64,000 nucleotides of DNA from an uncultured Thermoguttaceae bacterium (GTDB lineage Bacteria > Planctomycetota > Planctomycetia > Pirellulales > Thermoguttaceae). Each line of letters opens with the position of its first letter. Position 1 is the stretch's first letter. The position numbers were made by a program, and so were the translations under genes. The notes below the pieces were generated by a model. It saw nothing but the letters and a program-made list of their open reading frames with translations, did no database searches and had not been told where the DNA came from. The DNA is taken from NCBI GenBank assembly GCA_938084835.1, contig CALKER010000001.1:1-64000 (forward strand). Direction: 5' to 3'. This document shows, piece by piece, positions 46,836 to 55,012 of this stretch.

Positions 46836-48122
46836 ATGAGTGAAAAGGCCCCCCGTGCACGCGAAATGCATCCACCCGCTACTCACAGAGCTGCGGCTTG
46901 GCCTGTGCTGGGAGTAGTGTTCTTACTTACAGTATTCCTTTCATTTCGGGAAGGTGCTTCCCAGCCAGCAATGACAGTGGAGCTTGAAGACCAAACTTCG
47001 CTGGCCGGAATTCTTCAGCAATGTGCCGGGGGAGTCCTTCACATCGAAGTAGCTACTGGTCAAACCGTTGCTGTGGAATTGGCACGGGTCAGACGTTTGT
47101 TGCTTCCCGTACGTGAGGATGACAAGCACGCAACCACGCCAGCATCGGTGGTCGGTTTGATCGGGGGAAATCAGCTGCAATGCGACACACTCGAGCTTCG
47201 CGAAAATGCAGCCTCCTTCACGTGTCAGCTGGCCGCTGGGACTGGTGAGGTGGCAATCCCCGCCAAATGCCTGCGATGGATTCGCTTTCGCCCTTTGACC
47301 GGCGCGCTTGCTAAAGAGTGGAAACAACTGATCTCCTCGCCTGCAGAGGGGGATCGGGTCATCGTCGCCCATGGGGATTTCCTCGATTTTTACCCTGGTT
47401 CGGTAGTTTCGATCAAAGGAGGCGAGGTGACTTTCCGCCTGGATGACGAGTTGGTACGAGTTCCGGCAGACCGGTTAGCGGGTATCATCTTCGCCGCCCA
47501 GCCGGGTGAGGAAACTGTATCGCGCACCATTCTCGTGGAACATCGCGGGGGATCGCAGCTCCGCCCTGAGAAACTCGAGCTTACGCCCGCGGAGGTGACG
47601 GCCACAATTGCTGGGGGAGTTAGTTTACGGTTTGCTTGGGAAGAAGTTAAAGCAGTGGAGTTCGAGAGTAGAACCCGCATAGCTCTGCTTGCCTTACCTG
47701 TGGTGGCGGCCGAGTACAGGCCCCCGATCCCTCTACCCGGCTTGGAGTCTGATCTCGCCCGACTACTACTGCCGGCAATGGGTAGCGAGGTCGGCGAGGC
47801 ACCACAGCGTCATATCCCTCCCCTCCGCTTTCCGGCCGGCGCCGTGGTGCAATGGAACCTTCCCGCCGGCGCTTGCGGGTTTCGGGCGAGGGTAACGGCT
47901 CTTGATAAAGAAGAAACTGGCCGATCGGTAGAGATGCGACTGCGCGTTGACGGAGCAGAAGCAGTATCTATCCGACTTTTGCCAGACCACCCGCGAGAGA
48001 TCTCCGCAGAGTGGCAAACCGGTAAAACCCTTGAACTAATGTTGAGCGCCGCTACCGGCAGTAACTTTGGCCTTTTTGTAGAGCTCGAGGACGCTGTCGT
48101 GCTGCTTCGGCCGGACAATTAG
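46836..48122 (+). CDS. Exported beta-rich protein with NPCBM-like C-terminus
   Basis: A 428-residue protein with an N-terminal hydrophobic signal/anchor (about residues 22-38, AAWPVLGVVFLLTVFLSF). The middle contains repeated short beta segments of the type GGVLHIEVATGQTVAVELARVRRLLL and GGEVTFRLDDELVRVPADRLAGIIF, seemingly three copies of a small barrel-like unit. The last 110 residues (VQWNLPAGACGFRARVTALD, MRLRVDGAEAVSIRLL, FGLFVELEDAVVLL) resemble the NPCBM carbohydrate-binding module. Envelope or polysaccharide binding is plausible but unproven. It lies 115 bp after the TPR-like gene and probably ends the vWA operon; an 809 bp spacer follows. Confidence 0.65.
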   Translation: MSEKAPRAREMHPPATHRAAAWPVLGVVFLLTVFLSFREGASQPAMTVELEDQTSLAGILQQCAGGVLHIEVATGQTVAVELARVRRLLLPVREDDKHATTPASVVGLIGGNQLQCDTLELRENAASFTCQLAAGTGEVAIPAKCLRWIRFRPLTGALAKEWKQLISSPAEGDRVIVAHGDFLDFYPGSVVSIKGGEVTFRLDDELVRVPADRLAGIIFAAQPGEETVSRTILVEHRGGSQLRPEKLELTPAEVTATIAGGVSLRFAWEEVKAVEFESRTRIALLALPVVAAEYRPPIPLPGLESDLARLLLPAMGSEVGEAPQRHIPPLRFPAGAVVQWNLPAGACGFRARVTALDKEETGRSVEMRLRVDGAEAVSIRLLPDHPREISAEWQTGKTLELMLSAATGSNFGLFVELEDAVVLLRPDN

Positions 48123-48931
48123 TTCTGCCTGGTAAGATCGCCAAGGGGAAGCCGCACGCGCGGTTCACTATTCCCATTAGTAAGCGCAATTTACCGCATG
48201 GACAGGGCACACAAATGGCCTGCGATCATAAATAAATTATGCCGCAGGAATTACGCCGCAGGTAGGGAGGGTCACCTCCGGTCGCATCCCAGCAAGCTAA
48301 AGCGGCCCCGAACATGAACCGACTGGTATCAGTTGACGATCATGGTCGAAAGCACACAAATTTAGTACTCGCGGAAGGGGTCAACCTCCGGGTTCTTTAA
48401 AACACCTTTACCAGTAAGTAAACTCAGCATAAGGCTTGCAACATTGTCCCGCCGATAGCGCTTATTGGCGCTTCCGGATGATTACGGATCGTTGACGTCA
48501 TTTACCGTAAGCTGCCGTGCCCACCCACCATCGGAACTGCTTGGTCATTCCCCTCCCACGTTTTGCGACAGGCAACGCCTAGTGCCTGGTGTGGAAATAA
48601 AGCTAACTCTTTATAACAACGATTGGCTCTAATGGTCAAAGGGGTCGCAAAAAGGATTGCCTTAGTATCTTCCCCCAACAATTACGTGCTCGGATCGGGC
48701 CTTCACGGGACCAGCTGCTCCGCGATAGCTGCGGAAGTAACTGTCCCTCCATGCGTTGTGGTCCATTTGTTTGCAAAGTGTTTATTCCGAGGAGGTCTTG
48801 ACCTATTGGCACGGGTTCGGAAGGTAGGCACGTAGTTTGCTAACTCAGGATCAATAAACATTTGTGAACGAAGCTCCCCGGGGTGTGAATTCCACAGCTG
48901 TTTCTAGCACATATGGGAGAGGAGTGCCGAA
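48123..48931. other. 0.8 kb spacer with a short tandem repeat
   Basis: Separates the vWA operon from the beta-propeller gene. A 70-codon frame near 48623-48835 has no recognisable features. A 14 bp tandem repeat lies at 48235-48262. I see no tRNA or terminator with a U-tract. Confidence 0.45.
48235..48262. repeat. Tandem repeat, 14 bp x2
   Basis: AATTATGCCGCAGG (48235-48248) is followed directly by AATTACGCCGCAGG (48249-48262), with one T/C transition. Confidence 0.65.
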
Positions 48932-50896
48932 ATGAGACGCATAACAGCGTATACAACCTGCGTTGCGAGCCTTTGGTTTTTCATTACGGCGGGGACGGGT
49001 TGGGGGACAACAAACGAGGGGTTTACGGACCACGGTGTTTCGGCCCCTTTCAGTACGCACCGGGGAATTGTGGCCACCACAGATGAGTCTGGCCGGAGGC
49101 TGATACTTGCCTGGCTTTACGACCACCGTGGATGCTATGCTCTGTTGGTGGTGGACATTGACCACAGGCAGAGCCAACAAGTGGCTACGCCCTTCCCCTG
49201 GGGTGGCGACGGGCCGTATGCTTCACTCTTATCTGGTCGGGGCAAACTGTACAGTCATTTTGGGAGCCACTTTGTGGAATTCGATCCCACCACCCGGACC
49301 TTTACTTTTGTTCACAAGACAGTGCCGCAAATGGCCATGAGCCTAACCGAGGACGACAAAGGCAGGATTTGGTCGGTGAGCTATCCCCAGTGCGGGCTTG
49401 CCTCCTTCGACCCCGCAACCAGGGAGTTTCGCGATTACGGCCATCTCCATCGGGAGAACTGGGCTCAGTATCCACGTTCGATTGCCTGCGACGATACTGG
49501 CTGGGTTTATTTTGCCATTGGTTTCACGCGGTCTCACATCCTCGCGTTCGATCCCACCGCTGGCGAAATACATCCCATGCTCGGCCCCGAAGAAAGAAAA
49601 CAGGGCATGGCGGAGGTGTTCCGTGGTACGGACGGAAAGGTGTACGGACGGCCCTCTCAGGAGGCAGACGCACCCTGGTACCGCTTTTATCAGGGCCAGC
49701 CGGAAAAGCTCGCCGCCTTACCGCCAAACGTCCAAAGGCAGGAGCAGATAACCGGCTCCCAAGGCCTGTTTCACCGCCGTTTTCCCGATGGGAGTGAGAT
49801 CCGCACGTTCGACCTGGAGAGCAAGCAGGCCGTTGTTTACGACCGGCCCAAGGGGACCACCCTTACGGTACCATTTGAGTACACAAGCCAGGGGGCCCAC
49901 GTGATGGCCGTTGCGGTGGCGCCAAATGGGGTTGTGTGCGGAGGCACGGCGTTTCCCTTTTATTTTTTCGCCTATGATCCTCGGCTCGATCGCTGGGAGC
50001 GTCACCCCTGTTACGGGCAGTGGAACACCCTGGCGCGGCAAGGCGATCGGCTGTTTGTGGGCGGTTATGGTCAGGGATTTCTGCTTGAGTGGGATCCGGC
50101 TCGGCCATGGCGGGAGACAGTACCCGGCAACCCCGCTTCCAATCCCCGATATCTTGCCAATGCCTACCCCCATATCAATCGGCCCCACGAGCTTCTAGCC
50201 CATCCCAACGGCACGACGCTCGTTCTAGCAGGAACGCCGGCTTACGGCCACACGGGCGGCGGGCTGCTAATTTGGGACCTAAAATCCGCATCGTCCACGC
50301 TGCTAAAACACACAGATATCCTTCCCGAGCATTCCACCACCAGTCTGGTGGCCTTAAACGATTCGTGGCTCCTGGGCGGGACGACCGTGGCTCCAGGGAC
50401 TGGTGGTGAACAAATAGCCACATGTGCTGAACTCTATCTCTTCGATTTAAGGACAAACCGGCTTGAGTGGCACGCCCCCGTTCTGAAAAGCGTACGCGAG
50501 TACACCGACCTTTATTACGACATCCGCTTGAGGCAAGTGTACGGAATTGCTGATCGCACGCGACTTTTCTCGTTTGATCCACAAGCAAAGAAGGTCGTCT
50601 TCGAGATGGAGCTTCGGCCAAAATTTGGTGCCACGGTATCCCATCAAGGCCCCCGGGTGTTTATTTCCGATCAACGTGGACGAATTTTTGTGCTCTTGGC
50701 CCGAGGCATTGCTCTTTTCAGGCCGGAGGTCCCTCAGCTGGAGTGGCTGGCTCATTCGCCGGTGACGATTACTGCCGGCGGCGATATCCACGAAGGTCGA
50801 ATTTATTTTGCCAGTGGCTCGCACCTATGGAGTTTCGATGTTGACAAATCGATACAGGTATCCCACGAGCACCCCTCAGGCGTTGATACCCCGTAA
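48932..50896 (+). CDS. Secreted beta-propeller protein
   Basis: A 654-residue exported protein. A signal peptide covers about residues 1-25 (TTCVASLWFFITAGTGWG). The rest is built of repeated propeller-blade sequences of the kind GKLYSHFGSHFVEFDPTTRTF, GRIWSVSYPQCGLASFDPATRE, GWVYFAIGFTRSHILAFDPT and DRLFVGGYGQGFLLEWDPARP, in the style of NHL/SMP-30/kelch-like propellers; I estimate seven or more blades. There is no CXXCH motif and no catalytic signature I can name. GAGAGGAG eight bases upstream supports the ATG. It is the first of a plus-strand series with two HzsA-like proteins, a Gfo/Idh protein and an ADP-ribosylglycohydrolase-like protein. A scaffold or binding role is inference. Confidence 0.8.
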   Translation: MRRITAYTTCVASLWFFITAGTGWGTTNEGFTDHGVSAPFSTHRGIVATTDESGRRLILAWLYDHRGCYALLVVDIDHRQSQQVATPFPWGGDGPYASLLSGRGKLYSHFGSHFVEFDPTTRTFTFVHKTVPQMAMSLTEDDKGRIWSVSYPQCGLASFDPATREFRDYGHLHRENWAQYPRSIACDDTGWVYFAIGFTRSHILAFDPTAGEIHPMLGPEERKQGMAEVFRGTDGKVYGRPSQEADAPWYRFYQGQPEKLAALPPNVQRQEQITGSQGLFHRRFPDGSEIRTFDLESKQAVVYDRPKGTTLTVPFEYTSQGAHVMAVAVAPNGVVCGGTAFPFYFFAYDPRLDRWERHPCYGQWNTLARQGDRLFVGGYGQGFLLEWDPARPWRETVPGNPASNPRYLANAYPHINRPHELLAHPNGTTLVLAGTPAYGHTGGGLLIWDLKSASSTLLKHTDILPEHSTTSLVALNDSWLLGGTTVAPGTGGEQIATCAELYLFDLRTNRLEWHAPVLKSVREYTDLYYDIRLRQVYGIADRTRLFSFDPQAKKVVFEMELRPKFGATVSHQGPRVFISDQRGRIFVLLARGIALFRPEVPQLEWLAHSPVTITAGGDIHEGRIYFASGSHLWSFDVDKSIQVSHEHPSGVDTP

Positions 50897-51401
50897 ATCG
50901 CGGCAGATCCTTTAAATACACCCAAGGCGTTGACAACGGTGCAAGTTCCCGCAGGTGCAAACATGCTCCTTTCTTTGATAGTCCCGTGGAGGGGCGGAGG
51001 GGCTACTCGATGGCGGAGTTTCCCGGGCTAGTAAACTCGCTCGTAAGCTATGGTTTCACTGATGAAACAAGCACGGGGCCTCAGCTCTCCGCCGGCTCTT
51101 GTGGTAAAAAGTCGGCCCTTCTTTCCCAAACTAACCACGGCGCCCTCTCGCACTTGCCCACGAGAAGTTCCTCACAAACCGCATAGAACGGACTGTAAGA
51201 AGCCAAAAACTCTTGCAAAAAACGAAAAAATAAGTTTAATGCTCAATGGCAGGAAGGCTGGCAACCCCGGGCAGGGAGAATCGAGGGTGGGCGTAAGGCC
51301 GGGATCTTCCCCCTCACCTGTAATATTGGCCCTTGAGGGTGAACGAACTTTGGGTAAACAGAGCCACAGTCGCTTAGCACATCGGAGGAAAGGTAAGGCT
51401 C
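50897..51401. other. Spacer upstream of the second HzsA-like gene
   Basis: No coding feature. Contains a candidate promoter at 51213-51240 in an A-rich stretch and a strong GGAGG-AAAGG ribosome-binding region before 51402. Confidence 0.45.
51213..51240 (+). promoter_or_regulatory. Candidate sigma-70-type promoter for the second HzsA-like gene
   Basis: TTGCAA (51213-51218), a 16 bp A-rich spacer and TTTAAT (51235-51240) resemble -35 and -10 boxes with one or two mismatches each. They lie about 160 bp upstream of ATG 51402. Found by eye; not tested against background. Confidence 0.35.
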
Positions 51402-54335
51402 ATGTTGTCCACACGCCAAAGGATCTTGGTGGGGTTTGTGATCTATGTGTTTTTTGCGGTGATTGTCGCGCCGGCTGGTGCGGAGGAGAAATCGCCGGGC
51501 CCCATTATGGTGGACGTGTGGGTCACGAGCGAAGCGCCCGGCTACGAAGGCTATCGGGCGATGGATGGTGACCCGCAAACTATGTGGCACACTGCTTTTG
51601 GAGCCACGAATCCTCCTCATCCGCATGAGCTTTGGATCGATTTGGGGAAAGTTTGGCCGATCGAGGGATTCAACTACCGGCCACGGCGGGATAGCAGTAA
51701 CGGCACCATTCGCGAGTATGAATGCACGATCGCTGTGGATACGCCCGAGCAGCCCACTTTTACCTTTGCCGGCACGTTTGGTCTTGGCCAAAGTGTTTAC
51801 GAGGTTCATTTTCCGCAAACTGTAAACGGAAGATATTTTGGATTACGGGCGCTGGGAGAGGTAAACGGTCGGCCTTGGGCGTCTGTGGCGGAACTGGAGA
51901 TTAAAGTTCCTGGAGTTACTTTTCGTGCCAAACCGCCCGGCTGGGTACAGTTGACACGCCCCGATGGTACCCCCCTTGACGAGGTAGAGACAGAATTTGT
52001 CCTCCTTGAGCGCGACCTCCGCCGCAAAGCCCATTTTGCCCGCGTGGCACCCGAGACTTTCAATGTTCATGCGCTCATCTGGGATTCGGATCGCGATCCG
52101 GTGGATGTGGCCTTACGCCGGCTAAAGGCCTTATTCGAAGATCTTTGGGCTACCTGGGGTCTTGAGCTACCTTCGCTAAAAGAGCGGTTCCATAAATTGT
52201 CGGACAAAGCCACGCGAATCGATCCTCGAAACCGCGAAAACAGGCTGGCGCTCTTTCGGGAAATTTACCGTTTACGGCGGGAGGTTGCTTTCTCCAATCC
52301 CCTGCTTGATTTTGACCGACTTCTGATTCTCAAACGTCATCTAGCTTTATACAACCATATGTGCGACCAATACTACGGAATCAATGCCGTGCCGGGTGGC
52401 GGGCTGTTTATCATTCACCAACCCTTCAGTGACCACCCGCGCGAAGAAAATCTACTTGCCAATTCTGTTGTCGAAAATGGCCGACTTGCTGGCAAAAGGT
52501 TGGAAGGCGGCGCGTTTTTATCGCCGAGCTTATCCTACGATGGCACTCGCGTCGCTTTCGCCTACGTGGAATGTCGTGGTGACAAAAATCATCGCCTCCA
52601 TACCGATCCCTCCCAAGGCCATTGGCACGAAGGCCGTTGTTATCACATCTTCACCGTGGGGATTGACGGCAGGGGGCTCAGGCAGCTCACTGATGGCACA
52701 TGGAATGACTTCGATCCGGTGTGGCTTCCCAATGGTCGCATTGCCTTCATCAGCGAAAGACGCGGGGGCTACCTTCGGTGTGGCCGCTCCTGCCCCACTT
52801 ACACCCTTTTTGATATGGCTGACGATGGCTCGTCGCTTCGCGCTTTAAGCATCCACGAAACCAACGAGTGGAATCCAGCCGTCACCCACGACGGCCGCAT
52901 CCTTTACACCCGTTGGGATTATGTCGATCGTCACGGAGTGACAGCTCATAAGCCGTGGGTGACCACACTGGATGGAAGAGATAGTCGGGCTGTGCACGGG
53001 AACTTCGCCCCGCGGGAACTTCGACCGGATATGGAGCTTGATTGTCAACCAATTCCTGGGTCAGTGAAGTTTGTGGCCACCGCGGCCCCCCATCATGGTC
53101 AAGCATTTGGGTCGATTGTGATTGTGGACCCACGCAGGCATGACGACGATGCCATGAACCCGGTCCGTCGCGTGACACCGGAGGTGGGATTCCCAGAAAC
53201 TCAGGGCGGAACCCTTTCCTATGGAACGCCGTGGCCACTGTCGGAAAAATACTTCCTGGTGGCCTATGATCCCAAGGTGCCACAAGGACTGGGCTTCGAA
53301 GGAAGAGGATATTTCCGGGGAAATTACGGGATTTATCTGCTTGACGCATTTGGCAACAAGATTCTTATCTACCGCGATCCGCAGATTTCGTGCCAGAATC
53401 CCATCCCGGTGAAACCCCGGCCGGTACCCCACCGTATGCCGGAGATGATCCCGCCCCCCACCACCAGCCAGGAATACGTGGCGCCTTGGCCGGTGGAGCT
53501 TACGCCACCTCAAGCCCGCGTGGCGGTGATGAATGTTTACGATGGGGTTCTCCCTTGGCCGAAAGGCACGCGGATCCGTGCGCTGCGGGTGATTCAAATT
53601 TTGCCCATGACGGTACCGTCGGGGCATCCCCCGCATGAAATAGGGTTGCGTCTGCCGCATGCGGCCGACTCGGTGATGCTTGCCCGTTATGTGCTGGGGA
53701 CTGTTCCCGTTGAAGAAGACGGCAGTGCCTATTTCGAAGTCCCGGCGGGCAAAGAGATCTTCTTCCAAGCACTTGACGAGCGCGGTTTGGCTGTCCAGTC
53801 GATGCGCTCAGCCACTTATTTAAAGCCCGGGGAATTGCTTGTATGCCACGGATGCCACGACCGGAGGCACATGGCCCCGGGGGTTAATCGTGGATTCCCA
53901 GCGGCCTTGCGTCGTCAGCCTTCCCAACTGCAGCCGGAAGTGGAAGGTACCAACCCCTTTAGTTTTGCTCGACTGGTTCAGCCGGTGCTCGACCGCAAGT
54001 GCGTCCCATGTCATAGTCAGCACGAGTCGGCCATCCCTCTCACGCGCGAACCCATCCAAAAAGGGTGGTTTACGTCGTACGTCAACTTGGCAACAAAATA
54101 TGGGTTTTGGAATTACGGCCACGCCTACCGGACCATCCCGGGGCAATTCGGGGCCAGGGCCAGCAAGCTTCGGGAAATTCTGGAGCAGGACCATTATGGA
54201 CTCAAACTCGAGGAGGAAGATTTCCGCCGTCTGATGCTGTGGCTCGACTTGTGCTCGATCTTCTACGGCGTTTACGAAAAAGAGGGTGGCGAGGCCCAAT
54301 TGCGTGGGGAGATAGTTTTTCCCACTTTGGAGTGA
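51402..54335 (+). CDS. HzsA-like protein with N-terminal discoidin (F5/8C) domain and two CXXCH motifs
   Basis: A 977-residue exported protein. The signal peptide is residues 1-27 (ending APAGA). Residues about 40-170 form a discoidin-type carbohydrate-binding domain (GYRAMDGDPQTMWHTAFG, PHELWIDLGKVWPIEGFNYR, VNGRYFGLRALGEVNGRPWA). The central propeller-like part has SERRGGYLRCGRSC with C460, GRILYTRWDYVDRHG and PWPLSEKYFLVAYDP, the hydrazine synthase alpha-like pattern. Two c-type haem motifs follow: CHGCH at 815-819 and CVPCH at 867-871, the second in LVQPVLDRKCVPCH. GGAGG and AAAGG upstream of the ATG form a good ribosome-binding site. The next gene encodes a paralogue without the discoidin domain. 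Haem attachment is expected from the motifs; the reaction is unknown. Confidence 0.83.
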   Translation: MLSTRQRILVGFVIYVFFAVIVAPAGAEEKSPGPIMVDVWVTSEAPGYEGYRAMDGDPQTMWHTAFGATNPPHPHELWIDLGKVWPIEGFNYRPRRDSSNGTIREYECTIAVDTPEQPTFTFAGTFGLGQSVYEVHFPQTVNGRYFGLRALGEVNGRPWASVAELEIKVPGVTFRAKPPGWVQLTRPDGTPLDEVETEFVLLERDLRRKAHFARVAPETFNVHALIWDSDRDPVDVALRRLKALFEDLWATWGLELPSLKERFHKLSDKATRIDPRNRENRLALFREIYRLRREVAFSNPLLDFDRLLILKRHLALYNHMCDQYYGINAVPGGGLFIIHQPFSDHPREENLLANSVVENGRLAGKRLEGGAFLSPSLSYDGTRVAFAYVECRGDKNHRLHTDPSQGHWHEGRCYHIFTVGIDGRGLRQLTDGTWNDFDPVWLPNGRIAFISERRGGYLRCGRSCPTYTLFDMADDGSSLRALSIHETNEWNPAVTHDGRILYTRWDYVDRHGVTAHKPWVTTLDGRDSRAVHGNFAPRELRPDMELDCQPIPGSVKFVATAAPHHGQAFGSIVIVDPRRHDDDAMNPVRRVTPEVGFPETQGGTLSYGTPWPLSEKYFLVAYDPKVPQGLGFEGRGYFRGNYGIYLLDAFGNKILIYRDPQISCQNPIPVKPRPVPHRMPEMIPPPTTSQEYVAPWPVELTPPQARVAVMNVYDGVLPWPKGTRIRALRVIQILPMTVPSGHPPHEIGLRLPHAADSVMLARYVLGTVPVEEDGSAYFEVPAGKEIFFQALDERGLAVQSMRSATYLKPGELLVCHGCHDRRHMAPGVNRGFPAALRRQPSQLQPEVEGTNPFSFARLVQPVLDRKCVPCHSQHESAIPLTREPIQKGWFTSYVNLATKYGFWNYGHAYRTIPGQFGARASKLREILEQDHYGLKLEEEDFRRLMLWLDLCSIFYGVYEKEGGEAQLRGEIVFPTLE

Positions 54336-55012
54336 TAGGAAGTCAAGCCACCACTTTCCCGTTGTGCCGACGAAGGCCGACGGCTCTGTGGACCTGCGTA
54401 ATGCCTGCGATGAGGACCCCAAGCGGCCACCAGCGGATTTTTGCAAAAAGTTCATGCTGGTTGCTAGCTCCTTGTTCACCGGAACCTTTTTAGGAAGAAC
54501 CCTCTGCTCGCCAGATTACCTGCAGCTTAGCCGGGATCGAAGAACCCGCAATTCCGGAAGCTCCGCCAAGCGGGAAGTCATCACGATGCCGGCGATTCAT
54601 TACTTAAATCCTTGGCCCATGCCAAAATGCCGGAAGTCATTGCCTTTTGCCGCCGGGCCACATCTACTCTGGCTCGCAGGTGGAACGTTCTTGCCCCGGC
54701 ACACTGGAAATTTAGCGGGGCTGTGGTTGAAAACGTGCAAACCTGGCACTAACATCAATGGGGGAATTATCGTGTCTTCCAAGGGCCATCTTTAATTTGC
54801 AAATCCTTAAGCAGGCGATGCAGCCACGGCGTGGGGAAATTGGGCCACCAGGCGGACCACTCAAAGTCTGCCGGCGTGACCACCGCAGAGAGCGTGGTGT
54901 GCTTGTGGTCTTGGCGTAAACAGCCTTGTGCGACAGCGCACAAGGTAACGGTGCCGTGGTTTTGAAGAGCGTCACTTTGGTCCGGCGAGGGCTTGGGCTT
55001 GAGGAGAGCATT
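54336..55012. other. Spacer between the tandem HzsA-like genes
   Basis: No coding feature. A perfect nine-base-pair hairpin lies at 54924-54945, and GAGGAG six bases before 55013 is the ribosome-binding site of the next gene. Confidence 0.45.
54924..54945. promoter_or_regulatory. Perfect inverted repeat upstream of the third HzsA-like gene
   Basis: CCTTGTGCG (54924-54932), loop ACAG, then CGCACAAGG (54937-54945). It lies 68 bp before ATG 55013 with no U-tract behind it, so an operator or 5' UTR structure fits better than a terminator. Confidence 0.5.
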
